From contig JALNWG010000014.1 of NCBI GenBank assembly GCA_023231005.1, positions 10,470 through 74,469 of the forward strand: a DNA stretch of 64,000 bases. Reading direction: 5' to 3'. Positions 1 through 7,964 of the stretch are shown here, piece by piece (within the stretch, counting starts at the first letter, position 1; each line of letters opens with the position of its first letter). The stretch comes from Bacteroidales bacterium (GTDB lineage: Bacteria; Bacteroidota; Bacteroidia; Bacteroidales; FEN-979). Both the position numbers and the translations under genes were made by a program. Below the pieces are notes generated by a model that was not told the DNA's origin, searched no databases, and worked only from the letters and a program-made list of their open reading frames with translations.

Positions 1-264
1 GACTGCCATTTTTGCTGCAGTCATACACATCCTGGTAACCCTTGTCATTTGACTTGCTGCCCTTTTTTTTATCCAGATCTTCGACAGTGCCTCAAATTCA
101 TCAGGAACCTGAGCGGCAATCTGAGTGGCGCAATTGGTAGGATCAAAAAGGGTAATCCTTTTGACCCCGCTTTTTCCGTTGATGATACTTTTCCAGTTTT
201 CCTCTATAGTTAAACCCAGAGATGTAATTAAACTCATCCCCGTTATTACAACTTCTCTTGCCAT
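1..264 (-). CDS. Beta-ketoacyl synthase (FabF-like), N-terminal part, cut by window start
   Basis: Reading the minus strand from the ATG at 264 gives 88 uninterrupted codons that run off the window. The first residues, MAREVVITGMSLITSLG, are the usual opening of FabF-type ketosynthases, and a KSGV motif follows near residue 31. This family condenses an acyl group with malonyl-ACP. The catalytic Cys, which should be near residue 160, lies outside the window, so activity cannot be judged. It sits 12 bases after the haem-binding gene and on the same strand as the pigment-type cluster, so it is probably one more chain-building or chain-length subunit of that cluster. It could instead be a chain-length factor. 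Confidence 0.8.
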   Translation of the reverse strand, partial: MAREVVITGMSLITSLGLTIEENWKSIINGKSGVKRITLFDPTNCATQIAAQVPDEFEALSKIWIKKRAASQMTRVTRMCMTAAKMAV

Positions 265-276
265 TCCGTTTCTCTG

Positions 277-657
277 TTACTTCAAGGAATTCACCCATTT
301 ACCGACCATTTCCACTTCTGCTTTTGTGGGAATCAAATCGGGATTATTTTTCTTCCAGCTTTTTGGTGGCATCGATTCTTTTGAAAGAACTTTAAAAATG
401 GTATTTGCTTTATCACTTTGTTTTTGAATAGTAAGATCGCCCCATTTGGAGAAGTTCACTTTTCCGCGAGCCAATGCACTCCCCTTATCCGAATGACAAT
501 CCATACAGGCTCTCTGAACAAATTTCATCATATTATCGGGTAAAGCTGCCGATGTTGTATTCGTTGTTTTCTGCCCGGAAGCCAATATGGTATTGACATT
601 TATCAACAAAAAAAATGCAATGAAAACTGTTGAAACCAGGATTATTGATTTTCTCAT
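277..657 (-). CDS. Secreted haem-binding (cytochrome c-like) protein
   Basis: A 126-aa protein with an N-terminal hydrophobic segment (residues 4-25) ending near ILASG, consistent with a signal peptide or membrane anchor. A single CxxCH haem-attachment motif (CMDCH, residues 51-55) is followed by a SMPP stretch that could supply an axial Met. This layout fits the Haem_bd family of small periplasmic c-type cytochromes common in Bacteroidota. It lies 165 bases after the 3-hydroxyacyl-CoA dehydrogenase stop and 12 bases before a ketosynthase. Whether it serves the pigment pathway, for example as electron donor to a ring-modifying enzyme, or is just a neighbour cannot be told from the sequence. 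Confidence 0.75.
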   Translation of the reverse strand: MRKSIILVSTVFIAFFLLINVNTILASGQKTTNTTSAALPDNMMKFVQRACMDCHSDKGSALARGKVNFSKWGDLTIQKQSDKANTIFKVLSKESMPPKSWKKNNPDLIPTKAEVEMVGKWVNSLK

Positions 658-822
658 AGATCGTGTATTAATAATTTGTTTTTTAATGGTTACATGGAAT
701 ATCCATAATTAAGCATGAGTATTGTTCTTAGGATATTTCTGATTTTTATTCAGACAAATGTACATGACATTTTTTTAATTTCACAGAGACACTTCAAATA
801 GGAAAATTTATTAAACAGTAAC

Positions 823-1827
823 CTATCCGAAATACTCGTGCAAAGCATCATGAATCTGCTCTTGGGAAAGTCCCGATTGAGATGAATAACGTTTGACAGA
901 GGAAAAAAATACATGCTGAAGAGACAGATAAATTTCTGTGGTTTCAGAAATCTTATCTTCAACAAACTCTTCAATTGGATATATGTAAAAACCTGATTTA
1001 GATTTTATTCCAAGTTTTCCTGAATTCACAAGTTCTCTTAGTTCTGATATGAGTTCTTTATACGATGACGGATCCGGAACAGTTTTGAGATAATTGATAA
1101 TGGATGCCAGCATGGTATCAATTCCAACGCTGTCGAAGAAATCAAACACTCCGAATTGAAAAAATCGCGACTTCACCAATTGGTCCATTTGATGGAAAGT
1201 ACAAGATCCTTGTTTTACGATCCGATAAGCTTCATTCTGAAAGTCGAGGAAAATTTTATTGAGGATAAAACTGTCTTTTTCCTCGAGCATCAGATATTGA
1301 CGGTTAATCTGTTTTAAAAATAATTCGACGCTGGCTAAAGTTTCATCCGAAGTACTTGAAGTACGAATAAATTCGACAATATTTGTCAATTGGATCGGGT
1401 AAAAAAAATGTAGTCCGACAAATTTGTCATTTCGTATATTTCCGTTACAAAGTTCAGAAGGATTGATGGAAGAGGAATTTGAAGCGAAGATACAGTTGGG
1501 TTGGATGATGTTTTGCAACATGGTAAAAAGAGTGCGTTTCATCTCCAGATTTTCCGGAATCGCTTCGATGATCAGATCGCAATCGTTCAAATCTGCAGGG
1601 ATTTGAGTAATTAAAGTCCGGGTAAGTTGACAATGGCGTGATGAGTTGATAATGCCTGCTTTGAGGGAGCGGTTGATTCGTTTGTAGAATTGTTTCCTCA
1701 TTTTGGTCACATCGGCATTGTTGCTACATAGCCAGAGGATTGTAAAATCGAAGGGGAGAAGATAGTAAAAAAGATCGCTTCCCATTTTTCCTTCGCCGAT
1801 AATCCCTATGGTTGTGACGTTTCCCAT
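823..1827 (-). CDS. 3-hydroxyacyl-CoA dehydrogenase
   Basis: I place the start at the ATG at 1827 (334 aa, opening MGNVTTIG). The longer frame back to 1935 would overlap the upstream radical SAM gene by about 100 bases, while this ATG follows that gene's TGA by one base. The protein opens with the NAD-binding Rossmann motif GxGxMG (GIIGEGKMG), has the SNSSS loop seen in this family (about residues 116-120), an H-F-F-Y-P motif, and a C-terminal helical dimerisation domain. The family oxidises L-3-hydroxyacyl-CoA to 3-ketoacyl-CoA. Together with two enoyl-CoA hydratases upstream in the same operon it makes a beta-oxidation-like set, unusual for a polyene cluster where reduction is normally ACP-bound and run by FabG. 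Confidence 0.8.
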   Translation of the reverse strand: MGNVTTIGIIGEGKMGSDLFYYLLPFDFTILWLCSNNADVTKMRKQFYKRINRSLKAGIINSSRHCQLTRTLITQIPADLNDCDLIIEAIPENLEMKRTLFTMLQNIIQPNCIFASNSSSINPSELCNGNIRNDKFVGLHFFYPIQLTNIVEFIRTSSTSDETLASVELFLKQINRQYLMLEEKDSFILNKIFLDFQNEAYRIVKQGSCTFHQMDQLVKSRFFQFGVFDFFDSVGIDTMLASIINYLKTVPDPSSYKELISELRELVNSGKLGIKSKSGFYIYPIEEFVEDKISETTEIYLSLQHVFFSSVKRYSSQSGLSQEQIHDALHEYFG

Positions 1828-1828
1828 C

Positions 1829-3364
1829 TCAACTGGAATTTGATTGTTTCCATGGACCTTTATCCTGTGCGATGACAATTTTACGATATTCTTCCATATT
1901 TCGTACATGTTCCTGGATGTGGCGGTGATATCCAAGCATGGTGAGCATGAACGACAATCCTTTATCGATGGCGATTCGTTTCGTTCTGATCAATCCGAAA
2001 ATGTAAAAGAATAGCGCTTTACGGTCTTTATCAGTTGTAAGAATATATTCTTTGAAGGTGATCCAGGATAAACGGGCTTTCATATATATGGAAATTTCAC
2101 CTCCGGGTCGCGTAAAGGCTCCATTACTTAATAATGCTTCTCCCTTTTTCCGGATGGTATCGAAGGAATAAAGTCTCTCAATGGTTTGCATGTATTTGTC
2201 GAAAATTTCAATTTGCGACATATTCATATAATGCAAGGTAGGGAAATGGCCAACCCCAAGTTCAGGATCGCAGGAGAGGAGCCGGCCAGCTTCCTGGAAT
2301 TTTTTATAAACTTCCGTTCCCGGAGGAGCATTGAGCAAATGCAGGTTTACATTGGGCAGATGATGTTTCATGGTAAAATCGAAGATCCGGTCAAATTCAT
2401 CCAGACCGTCGTTATCAAAACCAACTACAAAGCTGGCATTGATATGAATACCGGCAGCATGAATTTTATTGATGGCCTCTTCGTATATTTTCCCGCCCCG
2501 GTTATGATGTTTATGAGATTCGTCAAGGCTTTCCGGATTCAGGGATTCAAAACCCACCAGGATATTGAAACATCCGGCATCAGCCATCAATCGTAACAAT
2601 TCATCATCGGTGGCAACATCGAGACTGCACATACATCCCCAAGATATTTTCAATGGGATGATGGCCTTCATCAGTTCTTTTGCATACGTTTTATTGATGG
2701 TGAGGTTATCATCGACAAAGAAAAAGTACTTTGCCGGAGCCGATTTTATTTCTTCCACAACATTATCAATATCACGATAACGCATTTTACGGCCAAAGGT
2801 CTTTGATACAAGACAAAAGTCGCAATTGAAAGGGCATCCCCGTGAGACCTGTATGGCCACCTGGAAAATCCGCTTCATATTAACCAGATCCCAACGAGGC
2901 GGATTTTGGGTTTTATAAGGAATAAATTCAGAAGATTCGTAAACCGGCTGTAATCGTCCATTTTCAAAATCCGCCAGACATTTTTCCCATTTTCCTTCTG
3001 CTTCGCCTGCGATCACGCAATCACCGTGTTTCAAGGCATCTTCCTGTTTGAAGGATGCATAAGGTCCGCCATAAACCACTTTGGCACCCATGGCACGATA
3101 GGTATCGCCCAATTCGAAGGCTCGTTTTACCGTGGCTGCCAGCGTGGTTATTCCAACAATATCCGGCTTTTCATTTTTTGGGAGATGTTCGATCTCTTCA
3201 TCAAATATTCGGATGTCGTAATTCCCAGGAGTGAGCGCTGCTATGGTTGGCAATGCCAGAGGTACCATAAATCGTTTCTTCCCGAACATTTTCGCCAGTT
3301 CGCTATGAGCTGGATAATTGATGAACCGTTGTTTCGGGCTGATCAGAAAGAGCTTATACTTCAT
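1829..3364 (-). CDS. Radical SAM protein with B12-binding-like N-terminal domain
   Basis: A 511-aa protein. The first ~150 residues look like a cobalamin-binding-type Rossmann domain (GGPYAS, IAGEAEG), but the DxHxxG cobalamin ligand motif is not evident. The radical SAM cluster motif CxxxCxxC is at C177, C181 and C184 (SRGCPFNCDFC), followed by VDDN and GFES motifs and a C-terminal extension like that of HpnP-type enzymes (DUF4070). Members methylate unactivated carbons or do other radical chemistry. It overlaps the FabH-like gene upstream by 11 bases and is followed after one base by the dehydrogenase, so it is surely co-transcribed. A tailoring step, perhaps C-methylation of the product, is inference. 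Confidence 0.85.
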   Translation of the reverse strand: MKYKLFLISPKQRFINYPAHSELAKMFGKKRFMVPLALPTIAALTPGNYDIRIFDEEIEHLPKNEKPDIVGITTLAATVKRAFELGDTYRAMGAKVVYGGPYASFKQEDALKHGDCVIAGEAEGKWEKCLADFENGRLQPVYESSEFIPYKTQNPPRWDLVNMKRIFQVAIQVSRGCPFNCDFCLVSKTFGRKMRYRDIDNVVEEIKSAPAKYFFFVDDNLTINKTYAKELMKAIIPLKISWGCMCSLDVATDDELLRLMADAGCFNILVGFESLNPESLDESHKHHNRGGKIYEEAINKIHAAGIHINASFVVGFDNDGLDEFDRIFDFTMKHHLPNVNLHLLNAPPGTEVYKKFQEAGRLLSCDPELGVGHFPTLHYMNMSQIEIFDKYMQTIERLYSFDTIRKKGEALLSNGAFTRPGGEISIYMKARLSWITFKEYILTTDKDRKALFFYIFGLIRTKRIAIDKGLSFMLTMLGYHRHIQEHVRNMEEYRKIVIAQDKGPWKQSNSS

Positions 3365-4484
3365 AGTATTTTAAAATATATCCGGCTTGCATAAATTTAC
3401 TTACCTCTGTAACGAAGCTGAGAATTACATCGCCATGATTCAATTTTTCTTCTTTACAGATTCTGTCAAGACAAAGAAAGGCCATTGGGGGGCCAATATA
3501 TCCCATGGAAGCCATTTTGGAATAGAGTGTTTGTCGGGCAATTCCCAATTCCACACACTCATCCATAACCAATTCTGCAATATGTTTAGAAGGGAAGTTT
3601 ACCTGGAAGAATCTTACTGCATTCAGATTGAACGGATAAATATCAAACATTCTCCGAATTCCCTTATAAAAAACGGAACCACCTGGTTCATGAAAGTTCG
3701 CGCTTAATTCTTCCTGGAACATTTGGGCCAGATGGTGAAATCCCTGTTCGAATTCTTCTTTTGGGTTCATCCAATAGGCCGGACGTTTGTTTCCCATGGC
3801 CGAAGGTTTGTTTCCACCACAGGATTCGATGTAATTCGATTCAACGAACAATCCTTTGTTACATTGATCCGATGCTTGTAATACGATAGCAGAAGCTCCA
3901 TCGCTTAAAAAATACCGTAAAAAGAGTTCTTCCTTCTTTACTATTGGTTGATTGTAATATTCAGCAATCAATTCGGAGGAGGAAATATTGGAGGAAACCA
4001 TCAGTACGGTTTTATACCGGCCAAGGCGGATCATATCAGAACCGATCAACAGGGCTTTGTATGCTGAAGTACAATTAGCATGAACCGAAATTTCTGCACA
4101 TAGCTCTATTCCCAATGCTTCCTGAATGCGGACACTGGCCGTAGGCATCTGATCCTGATGAGCGCTTCCATAAACAATCAAGTCAATATCTTCAGGCTTA
4201 AGTCCTGCATCTAAAATGGCATCCCTGGATGCTTTTACCGACATGGTGATGTTGTCATCCGTAAATTTACGTGTATCCGGGTCCATTGCAAAGTGGTAAA
4301 ATTTTACATCGAGCAACTCTTTCATCAACCCTTTTACCCTTTTCATCCATTTCCGGATTTTTTCAGGGGCATCGCGCAATTCTCCTAAATAGGTATCCAC
4401 ATCCTCGAATGGAATGGGTTTTCCGGGGAGGTAGGATCCTGTTCCGGCAATTTTGACAAATATTTCAGAGGTTAATTTTTGCAT
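3354..4484 (-). CDS. FabH-like beta-ketoacyl-ACP synthase III family protein
   Basis: A 376-aa thiolase-fold protein, longer than housekeeping FabH (~320 aa). The nucleophile block reads HANCTSAYKAL with Cys138 in the expected place. The blocks where FabH carries its His (HQAN) and Asn (GNTS) read FQVNFPSKH and MGYIGPP, so the canonical Cys-His-Asn triad is not preserved in standard form; a nearby His in SKH might take over. In flexirubin clusters a FabH-like enzyme (DarB) joins two acyl chains to make the dialkylresorcinol partner, and this is the natural candidate here; a DarA-like cyclase is not visible. It overlaps the upstream hydratase by 20 bases and the downstream radical SAM gene by 11. 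Confidence 0.8.
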   Translation of the reverse strand: MQKLTSEIFVKIAGTGSYLPGKPIPFEDVDTYLGELRDAPEKIRKWMKRVKGLMKELLDVKFYHFAMDPDTRKFTDDNITMSVKASRDAILDAGLKPEDIDLIVYGSAHQDQMPTASVRIQEALGIELCAEISVHANCTSAYKALLIGSDMIRLGRYKTVLMVSSNISSSELIAEYYNQPIVKKEELFLRYFLSDGASAIVLQASDQCNKGLFVESNYIESCGGNKPSAMGNKRPAYWMNPKEEFEQGFHHLAQMFQEELSANFHEPGGSVFYKGIRRMFDIYPFNLNAVRFFQVNFPSKHIAELVMDECVELGIARQTLYSKMASMGYIGPPMAFLCLDRICKEEKLNHGDVILSFVTEVSKFMQAGYILKYYEV

Positions 4485-5118
4485 TCAATGGATTTAAATA
4501 CTTCTGGAGACAGATGCGGCGGTCAGTTCCGGTTATATTTAACGGTAACGTTTTGGCAAAACGCGCAGCAAATGTTAAAAGTTCATGTTTTGGAACGATG
4601 GCATCAATCAGTCCGAATTCGAATGCTTCCCGTGCTGAAAAAGTATTTCCATGCAGAATAAGCTCCAATGCTTTGGCTTTGCCCACCAATTTGGAAAACC
4701 TTTGGACACCTCCAATCCCTGGCATGAGATTATAAGTTGTTTCCGGAAAACCGAAAACTGCTTCATTGGAACAAATTCTGAAATGACAAAAAAGGGTCAA
4801 CTCCATTGCAGAACCCAGACATACACCTCGGATGGCGGATATTGCAGGAATACCCAGTTGTTCAAGGTGAAGAAAAGCATTATAATGCTGAAGCATCACT
4901 TCTTCATCAACATGATCCAACAGTTCATCGAGATTTGCCCCTGAGGAAAAATGTCTTCCATTAGCATGAATAATCAAAGCTTTCAATCCGTCAGTATGCT
5001 CAACAATCTGAATGGCTTCCTGAAAATCGCGGAAAAACTCAAGGGACATTGTGTTCGCGGGAGGTTGATTGATGGCCAACCAGCCTATATTATCTTCGAT
5101 TCGCCATTGCAATGTCAT
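4465..5118 (-). CDS. Enoyl-CoA hydratase/isomerase family protein (first copy)
   Basis: A 217-aa crotonase-fold protein, shorter than usual (~260 aa) because the C-terminal helical part is reduced. The oxyanion-hole segment HFSSGANL and the segment VCLGSAMEL are present. The two acidic residues used by true hydratases (Glu in AMEL and Glu in FPETTYN) are both kept, so hydratase activity is plausible. It starts three bases after the stop of the second crotonase gene, with which it shares the NLMPG-GG motif, and overlaps the FabH-like gene. Role inferred: addition or removal of water on a CoA-bound (possibly aryl) acyl chain. Confidence 0.83.
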   Translation of the reverse strand: MTLQWRIEDNIGWLAINQPPANTMSLEFFRDFQEAIQIVEHTDGLKALIIHANGRHFSSGANLDELLDHVDEEVMLQHYNAFLHLEQLGIPAISAIRGVCLGSAMELTLFCHFRICSNEAVFGFPETTYNLMPGIGGVQRFSKLVGKAKALELILHGNTFSAREAFEFGLIDAIVPKHELLTFAARFAKTLPLNITGTDRRICLQKYLNPLNAKINL

Positions 5119-5121
5119 CGG

Positions 5122-5874
5122 TTATTCTCCCTCCATTTTACGTCTTTCAGCCTCGTTAATGGCAAGCATACAAAAAAGCCGAGTTTCATCTTTCATTGCC
5201 TCAGTGGGGGATAAGGTAGCGGCATTTTTCAGGGATTTCATGATGGCATTAATCACCTTAACAGGACGATCGATGGTCATTTTCCGGGCTAACGAAAATG
5301 CATATTCAAATGCATGATCCTTTTGGGCCAGAAAATCGACAAGCCCCATACTCTTAGCATCTGAAGCATTCACAATATCTCCTCCCAAAATAACCCGAGT
5401 TGCTTGGGAAAGACCAATGATTTCAGGAAGACGAATGGTGCCTCCAAGACCCGGCATCAGGTTGGAATTAATTTCGGGAAATGCCAACAGCGCATTTTCT
5501 GATGCAACCCGGATATGACAAGCCAGAGCGATTTCAAGTCCGCCACCAAAACAAACGCGGTTGATCGCTGCAATGGAGGGAATCAACAGGTCGTTGATGG
5601 CTTCTAACAATTCTTTCCCGGCGTTCATTCCAAAGGCAAGTCGCTCCGGATCCTGTGTTTGATGAAAAATTTCCTTTAAGTTTCCACCGGAAGAAAAGTT
5701 TTTGCCTTCTCCTGTGATGATCAAAGCTTTCACCGATTCATCCTGAATCCATTCATGAAACTGCTCAAGCGGAATAAATTCCGGTTGTTCCAGCTTGTTT
5801 GAAGGCGGATTCCCAAGGGAAATTATTCCGATATCGTTAATAATTTCAAATGATATATTGGGTACATGGGTCAC
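5122..5874 (-). CDS. Enoyl-CoA hydratase/isomerase family protein (second copy)
   Basis: A 250-aa crotonase. Motifs: NFSSGGNL (oxyanion hole), CFGGGLEIAL with the first catalytic Glu, and FPEINSNLMPGLGG with the second, so both hydratase acids are kept. The start codon is GTG at 5874; no in-frame ATG gives a full N-terminus. The thioesterase gene ends nine bases upstream. This and the following crotonase are paralogues. Paired crotonases also occur in beta-branching cassettes of polyketide clusters, but there one copy normally works as a decarboxylase and an HMG-CoA synthase homologue is present; both copies here keep the hydratase acids, so I favour two hydratases. Confidence 0.85.
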   Translation of the reverse strand: MTHVPNISFEIINDIGIISLGNPPSNKLEQPEFIPLEQFHEWIQDESVKALIITGEGKNFSSGGNLKEIFHQTQDPERLAFGMNAGKELLEAINDLLIPSIAAINRVCFGGGLEIALACHIRVASENALLAFPEINSNLMPGLGGTIRLPEIIGLSQATRVILGGDIVNASDAKSMGLVDFLAQKDHAFEYAFSLARKMTIDRPVKVINAIMKSLKNAATLSPTEAMKDETRLFCMLAINEAERRKMEGE

Positions 5875-5883
5875 TTCACAAAT

Positions 5884-6276
5884 CTATTTTAATCTCTTCA
5901 ATAGACCATCGGGAATATCACGTGCCATTTTTTCCTTATCAACAAAAATAAGTTTGGTGGTAGCCCGTGCAGCAGGTAGGTTAGTCGATTTTTTAATAAT
6001 TCGTTGCTGGAAAATTAAATATGGTTTTTCAGGGAAGCAAGAAGATTCGACGATCAATTCCTCAAATAATTTCACTTCCCGCTGATACCGGATATGGATA
6101 TCGGTAACCACCAACGATAATTCGCTTTCAGTTAAAGAAGGCATCAAATCCAGTGCTTTGAAATATTCCCAACGCGCATGTTCAAAATAGTTGAGATATA
6201 CAGCATTGTTGATATGGTTGTAGGAATCCAACTCATATCCACGGACAGTCAGCAATAATGTGTGTTTTTCAGCCAT
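5884..6276 (-). CDS. Hotdog-fold acyl-CoA/ACP thioesterase (4-hydroxybenzoyl-CoA thioesterase family)
   Basis: A 130-aa single hotdog domain with the family motif near the N-terminus, here YNHINNAVYLNYFEHARWE (residues 19-37), matching the GHVNNxxYxxYxExAR pattern of YbgC / 4-hydroxybenzoyl-CoA thioesterases. The usual catalytic Asp precedes this motif (LDS). The family hydrolyses acyl- or aryl-thioesters. Its ATG overlaps the TGA of the FabZ-like gene upstream by one base (TGATG), implying translational coupling. It may free the finished acid or edit mis-primed carriers. A second thioesterase of the same family lies at 15495-15920. Confidence 0.82.
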   Translation of the reverse strand: MAEKHTLLLTVRGYELDSYNHINNAVYLNYFEHARWEYFKALDLMPSLTESELSLVVTDIHIRYQREVKLFEELIVESSCFPEKPYLIFQQRIIKKSTNLPAARATTKLIFVDKEKMARDIPDGLLKRLK

Positions 6277-6662
6277 CAGACAGCTTTTTCAAATTTACCC
6301 TTGAATTTCAAAAAAATCGATTCTGATTTTCCTAAGGTTGCCGTAATTGAGTACCGGTTTTCAGATAACGGTTTGATAACCAAGTCAACATCCAGAAGAG
6401 GATTTTCATGCGGAATGATCATCGATAAAAACTTGATATTGTCTGACTCAGTCAAGCGCAATGAAGTGTTCAAGGCCTTTTCCGCTAATTCTCTTACCAT
6501 CTGTACCTGGCATACTCCGGGAACAATCGGATTCCCCGGGAAATGACCCTGATAAATAGCGTGATTTTGGTTGAGCTTTGTTGAAACTTTATATTTTTGT
6601 TGATCTTCGGAAGTTTCCGTATTTGTAAAAGACTGAATATCAAAAAAGTTACCCAAAAGCAT
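6276..6662 (-). CDS. FabZ-like (3R)-hydroxyacyl-ACP dehydratase
   Basis: A 128-aa hotdog protein with the FabZ signature GHFPGNPIVPGVCQVQMV (residues 39-56), containing the catalytic His. The usual Glu position in the central helix is less clear (MVREL follows). It would convert 3-hydroxyacyl-ACP to trans-2-enoyl-ACP, one of the two reactions needed for each polyene double bond. Because no enoyl reductase is present in the run, double bonds would be kept, as expected for a polyene. The other dehydratase of the cluster, at 20878-21291, lacks the HFPG His. It is coupled to the following thioesterase by a one-base overlap. Confidence 0.83.
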   Translation of the reverse strand: MLLGNFFDIQSFTNTETSEDQQKYKVSTKLNQNHAIYQGHFPGNPIVPGVCQVQMVRELAEKALNTSLRLTESDNIKFLSMIIPHENPLLDVDLVIKPLSENRYSITATLGKSESIFLKFKGKFEKAV

Positions 6663-6706
6663 AATCCTGATTAATTAATGTTTTAATTATTGGGTAAAAA
6701 TACAGC

Positions 6707-7351
6707 TTATTTACTCAATAATTGCAACGATTGTTGCATTCCGATGAACTGATTCAGGATGATGATCTTAGTTGGGAAACCTTTTGAATAGGACGAAAGA
6801 TTGATTTTTGCCGCATCCGCAAAATTCGATTTTCCGGCAATGGATAAAAGAGTATCCCTGGTGGCGGAATAGGTTTTCCAAAATTTTATTTTTCCTGCAT
6901 CTCCTGAAATGATGATCTGTCTGGATTTTTCCTGCTGATATGTTGTGCTTGTTATTTTCGGATAGCAACTGAGCAACAACCTGTAATCTGTTTCAAGAAT
7001 TTTTATCAGAGCTTTGTTATATAATGGTTCAAAACAAGAGATCACCTTAAAGCTGTCGGGTTTCATCTCCAAATCGAAGTAGGTCATCCCAAACTCATTG
7101 GCAAAAACCAATCGGTATACTTCAGGTACAGAATCCATCTTTTTAATTAACATTAATCCGCTTAAATGGTGCTTCTTAATGTCAAGTGTGGCTGTATACA
7201 GTGCCTTGTTGAAATTTCCAAGTAGATTAGCCGGAACATCTATATGGGAAATATCGCCGGAAGTAGAGCGGGTAAGGTTTTTCGGTTTAATGGAAACGCA
7301 ACCAGCCATCAACAGGAACCCGAGTAAACTAACGAAGAATAAATTTTTCAT
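6707..7351 (-). CDS. Lipoprotein of unknown function
   Basis: I choose the ATG at 7351 (214 aa), because it opens MKNLFFVSLLGFLLMAGC, a lipoprotein signal peptide with a lipobox ending at the Cys; the longer frame to 7417 puts 22 charged residues before it. This start overlaps the LolA-like gene by 23 bases. I do not recognise the mature domain. It contains alternating beta-type segments (YRLVFANEFGMTYFDLEM) reminiscent of small beta-rich outer-membrane lipoproteins. Aryl-polyene clusters usually encode an outer-membrane lipoprotein next to a LolA homologue, so a role in placing the pigment in the outer membrane is likely by context. Confidence 0.7.
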   Translation of the reverse strand: MKNLFFVSLLGFLLMAGCVSIKPKNLTRSTSGDISHIDVPANLLGNFNKALYTATLDIKKHHLSGLMLIKKMDSVPEVYRLVFANEFGMTYFDLEMKPDSFKVISCFEPLYNKALIKILETDYRLLLSCYPKITSTTYQQEKSRQIIISGDAGKIKFWKTYSATRDTLLSIAGKSNFADAAKINLSSYSKGFPTKIIILNQFIGMQQSLQLLSK

Positions 7352-7964
7352 TGGCAATCGGCTGATTGAGTTTTTTATTTTTAAAGTTGATTTTTGTAAC
7401 ATCGCCACCGGGTTCATTCATTTCAATTCCATTGACAGAAAAATCCTTTCGGTCAAAAAAAATAATGATTTCAGAAAGGGAGGTTTTTAATTTCTGTGAC
7501 AAAGGTTTTAGTTTGACAATATAATCCTGTGGTTGTTCAAAAAATGAAACCTGAAAATTTGTTTCATCCTGTAATAAAGTACCCTGTATGCTTCCGATGA
7601 TGATCCGGTTTATTTCGAGAAAGACCTTATTTGACTGAAGATTGAATTGATTCACTTTTTTATCATCTTTGATTAAGATATGATCGTTGTTAATGATAAT
7701 GAGGTAGGAAAAGGGGTGAAGATATTCCCATCGAAGCATTTTTTCCTTTTTAAAAAGGAACTTACCCTCCGACCGAATCGATTCGTTCAACATATTCATT
7801 GATTTCACCTGTACAAAATCGCTGGTGATGGTTTGTGTTTTTTGTGAAGCATCTCTAACACTTTCTTTTAATGAAGCGATGGCAGCAGGTTTAAGCGGTT
7901 TTTGCTGAGAAAAAGCACAAAAAGTAAGAATACAAAAAACAGATAGCAATCCGTATCTACGCAT
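7329..7964 (-). CDS. LolA-like outer-membrane lipoprotein carrier homologue
   Basis: A 211-aa secreted protein (signal peptide about residues 1-19, ending AFSQQ). The mature part has the LolA pattern: an early helix, the segment SDFVQVKSMNML, then GKFLFKKEKMLRWEY and repeated beta strands forming the lipid-holding half barrel. Housekeeping LolA ferries lipoproteins through the periplasm; copies in aryl-polyene and flexirubin clusters are thought to carry the pigment lipid. It overlaps the deacetylase gene upstream by eight bases and the lipoprotein gene downstream by 23, so the three products are probably made together as a surface-assembly unit. Confidence 0.85.
   Translation of the reverse strand: MRRYGLLSVFCILTFCAFSQQKPLKPAAIASLKESVRDASQKTQTITSDFVQVKSMNMLNESIRSEGKFLFKKEKMLRWEYLHPFSYLIIINNDHILIKDDKKVNQFNLQSNKVFLEINRIIIGSIQGTLLQDETNFQVSFFEQPQDYIVKLKPLSQKLKTSLSEIIIFFDRKDFSVNGIEMNEPGGDVTKINFKNKKLNQPIANEKFILR

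Noticed and set aside
125..427. Plus-strand 100-codon frame at the window start
   Set aside because: It lies opposite the ketosynthase N-terminus and the haem-binding gene, both supported by clear motifs, and has no recognisable domain.
4465..5874. Beta-branching (HMG-CoA synthase) cassette with ECH1 and ECH2
   Set aside because: Both crotonases keep the two hydratase acids, the FabH-like protein is not HMG-CoA-synthase-like, and no decarboxylating KS with its own donor ACP could be singled out.
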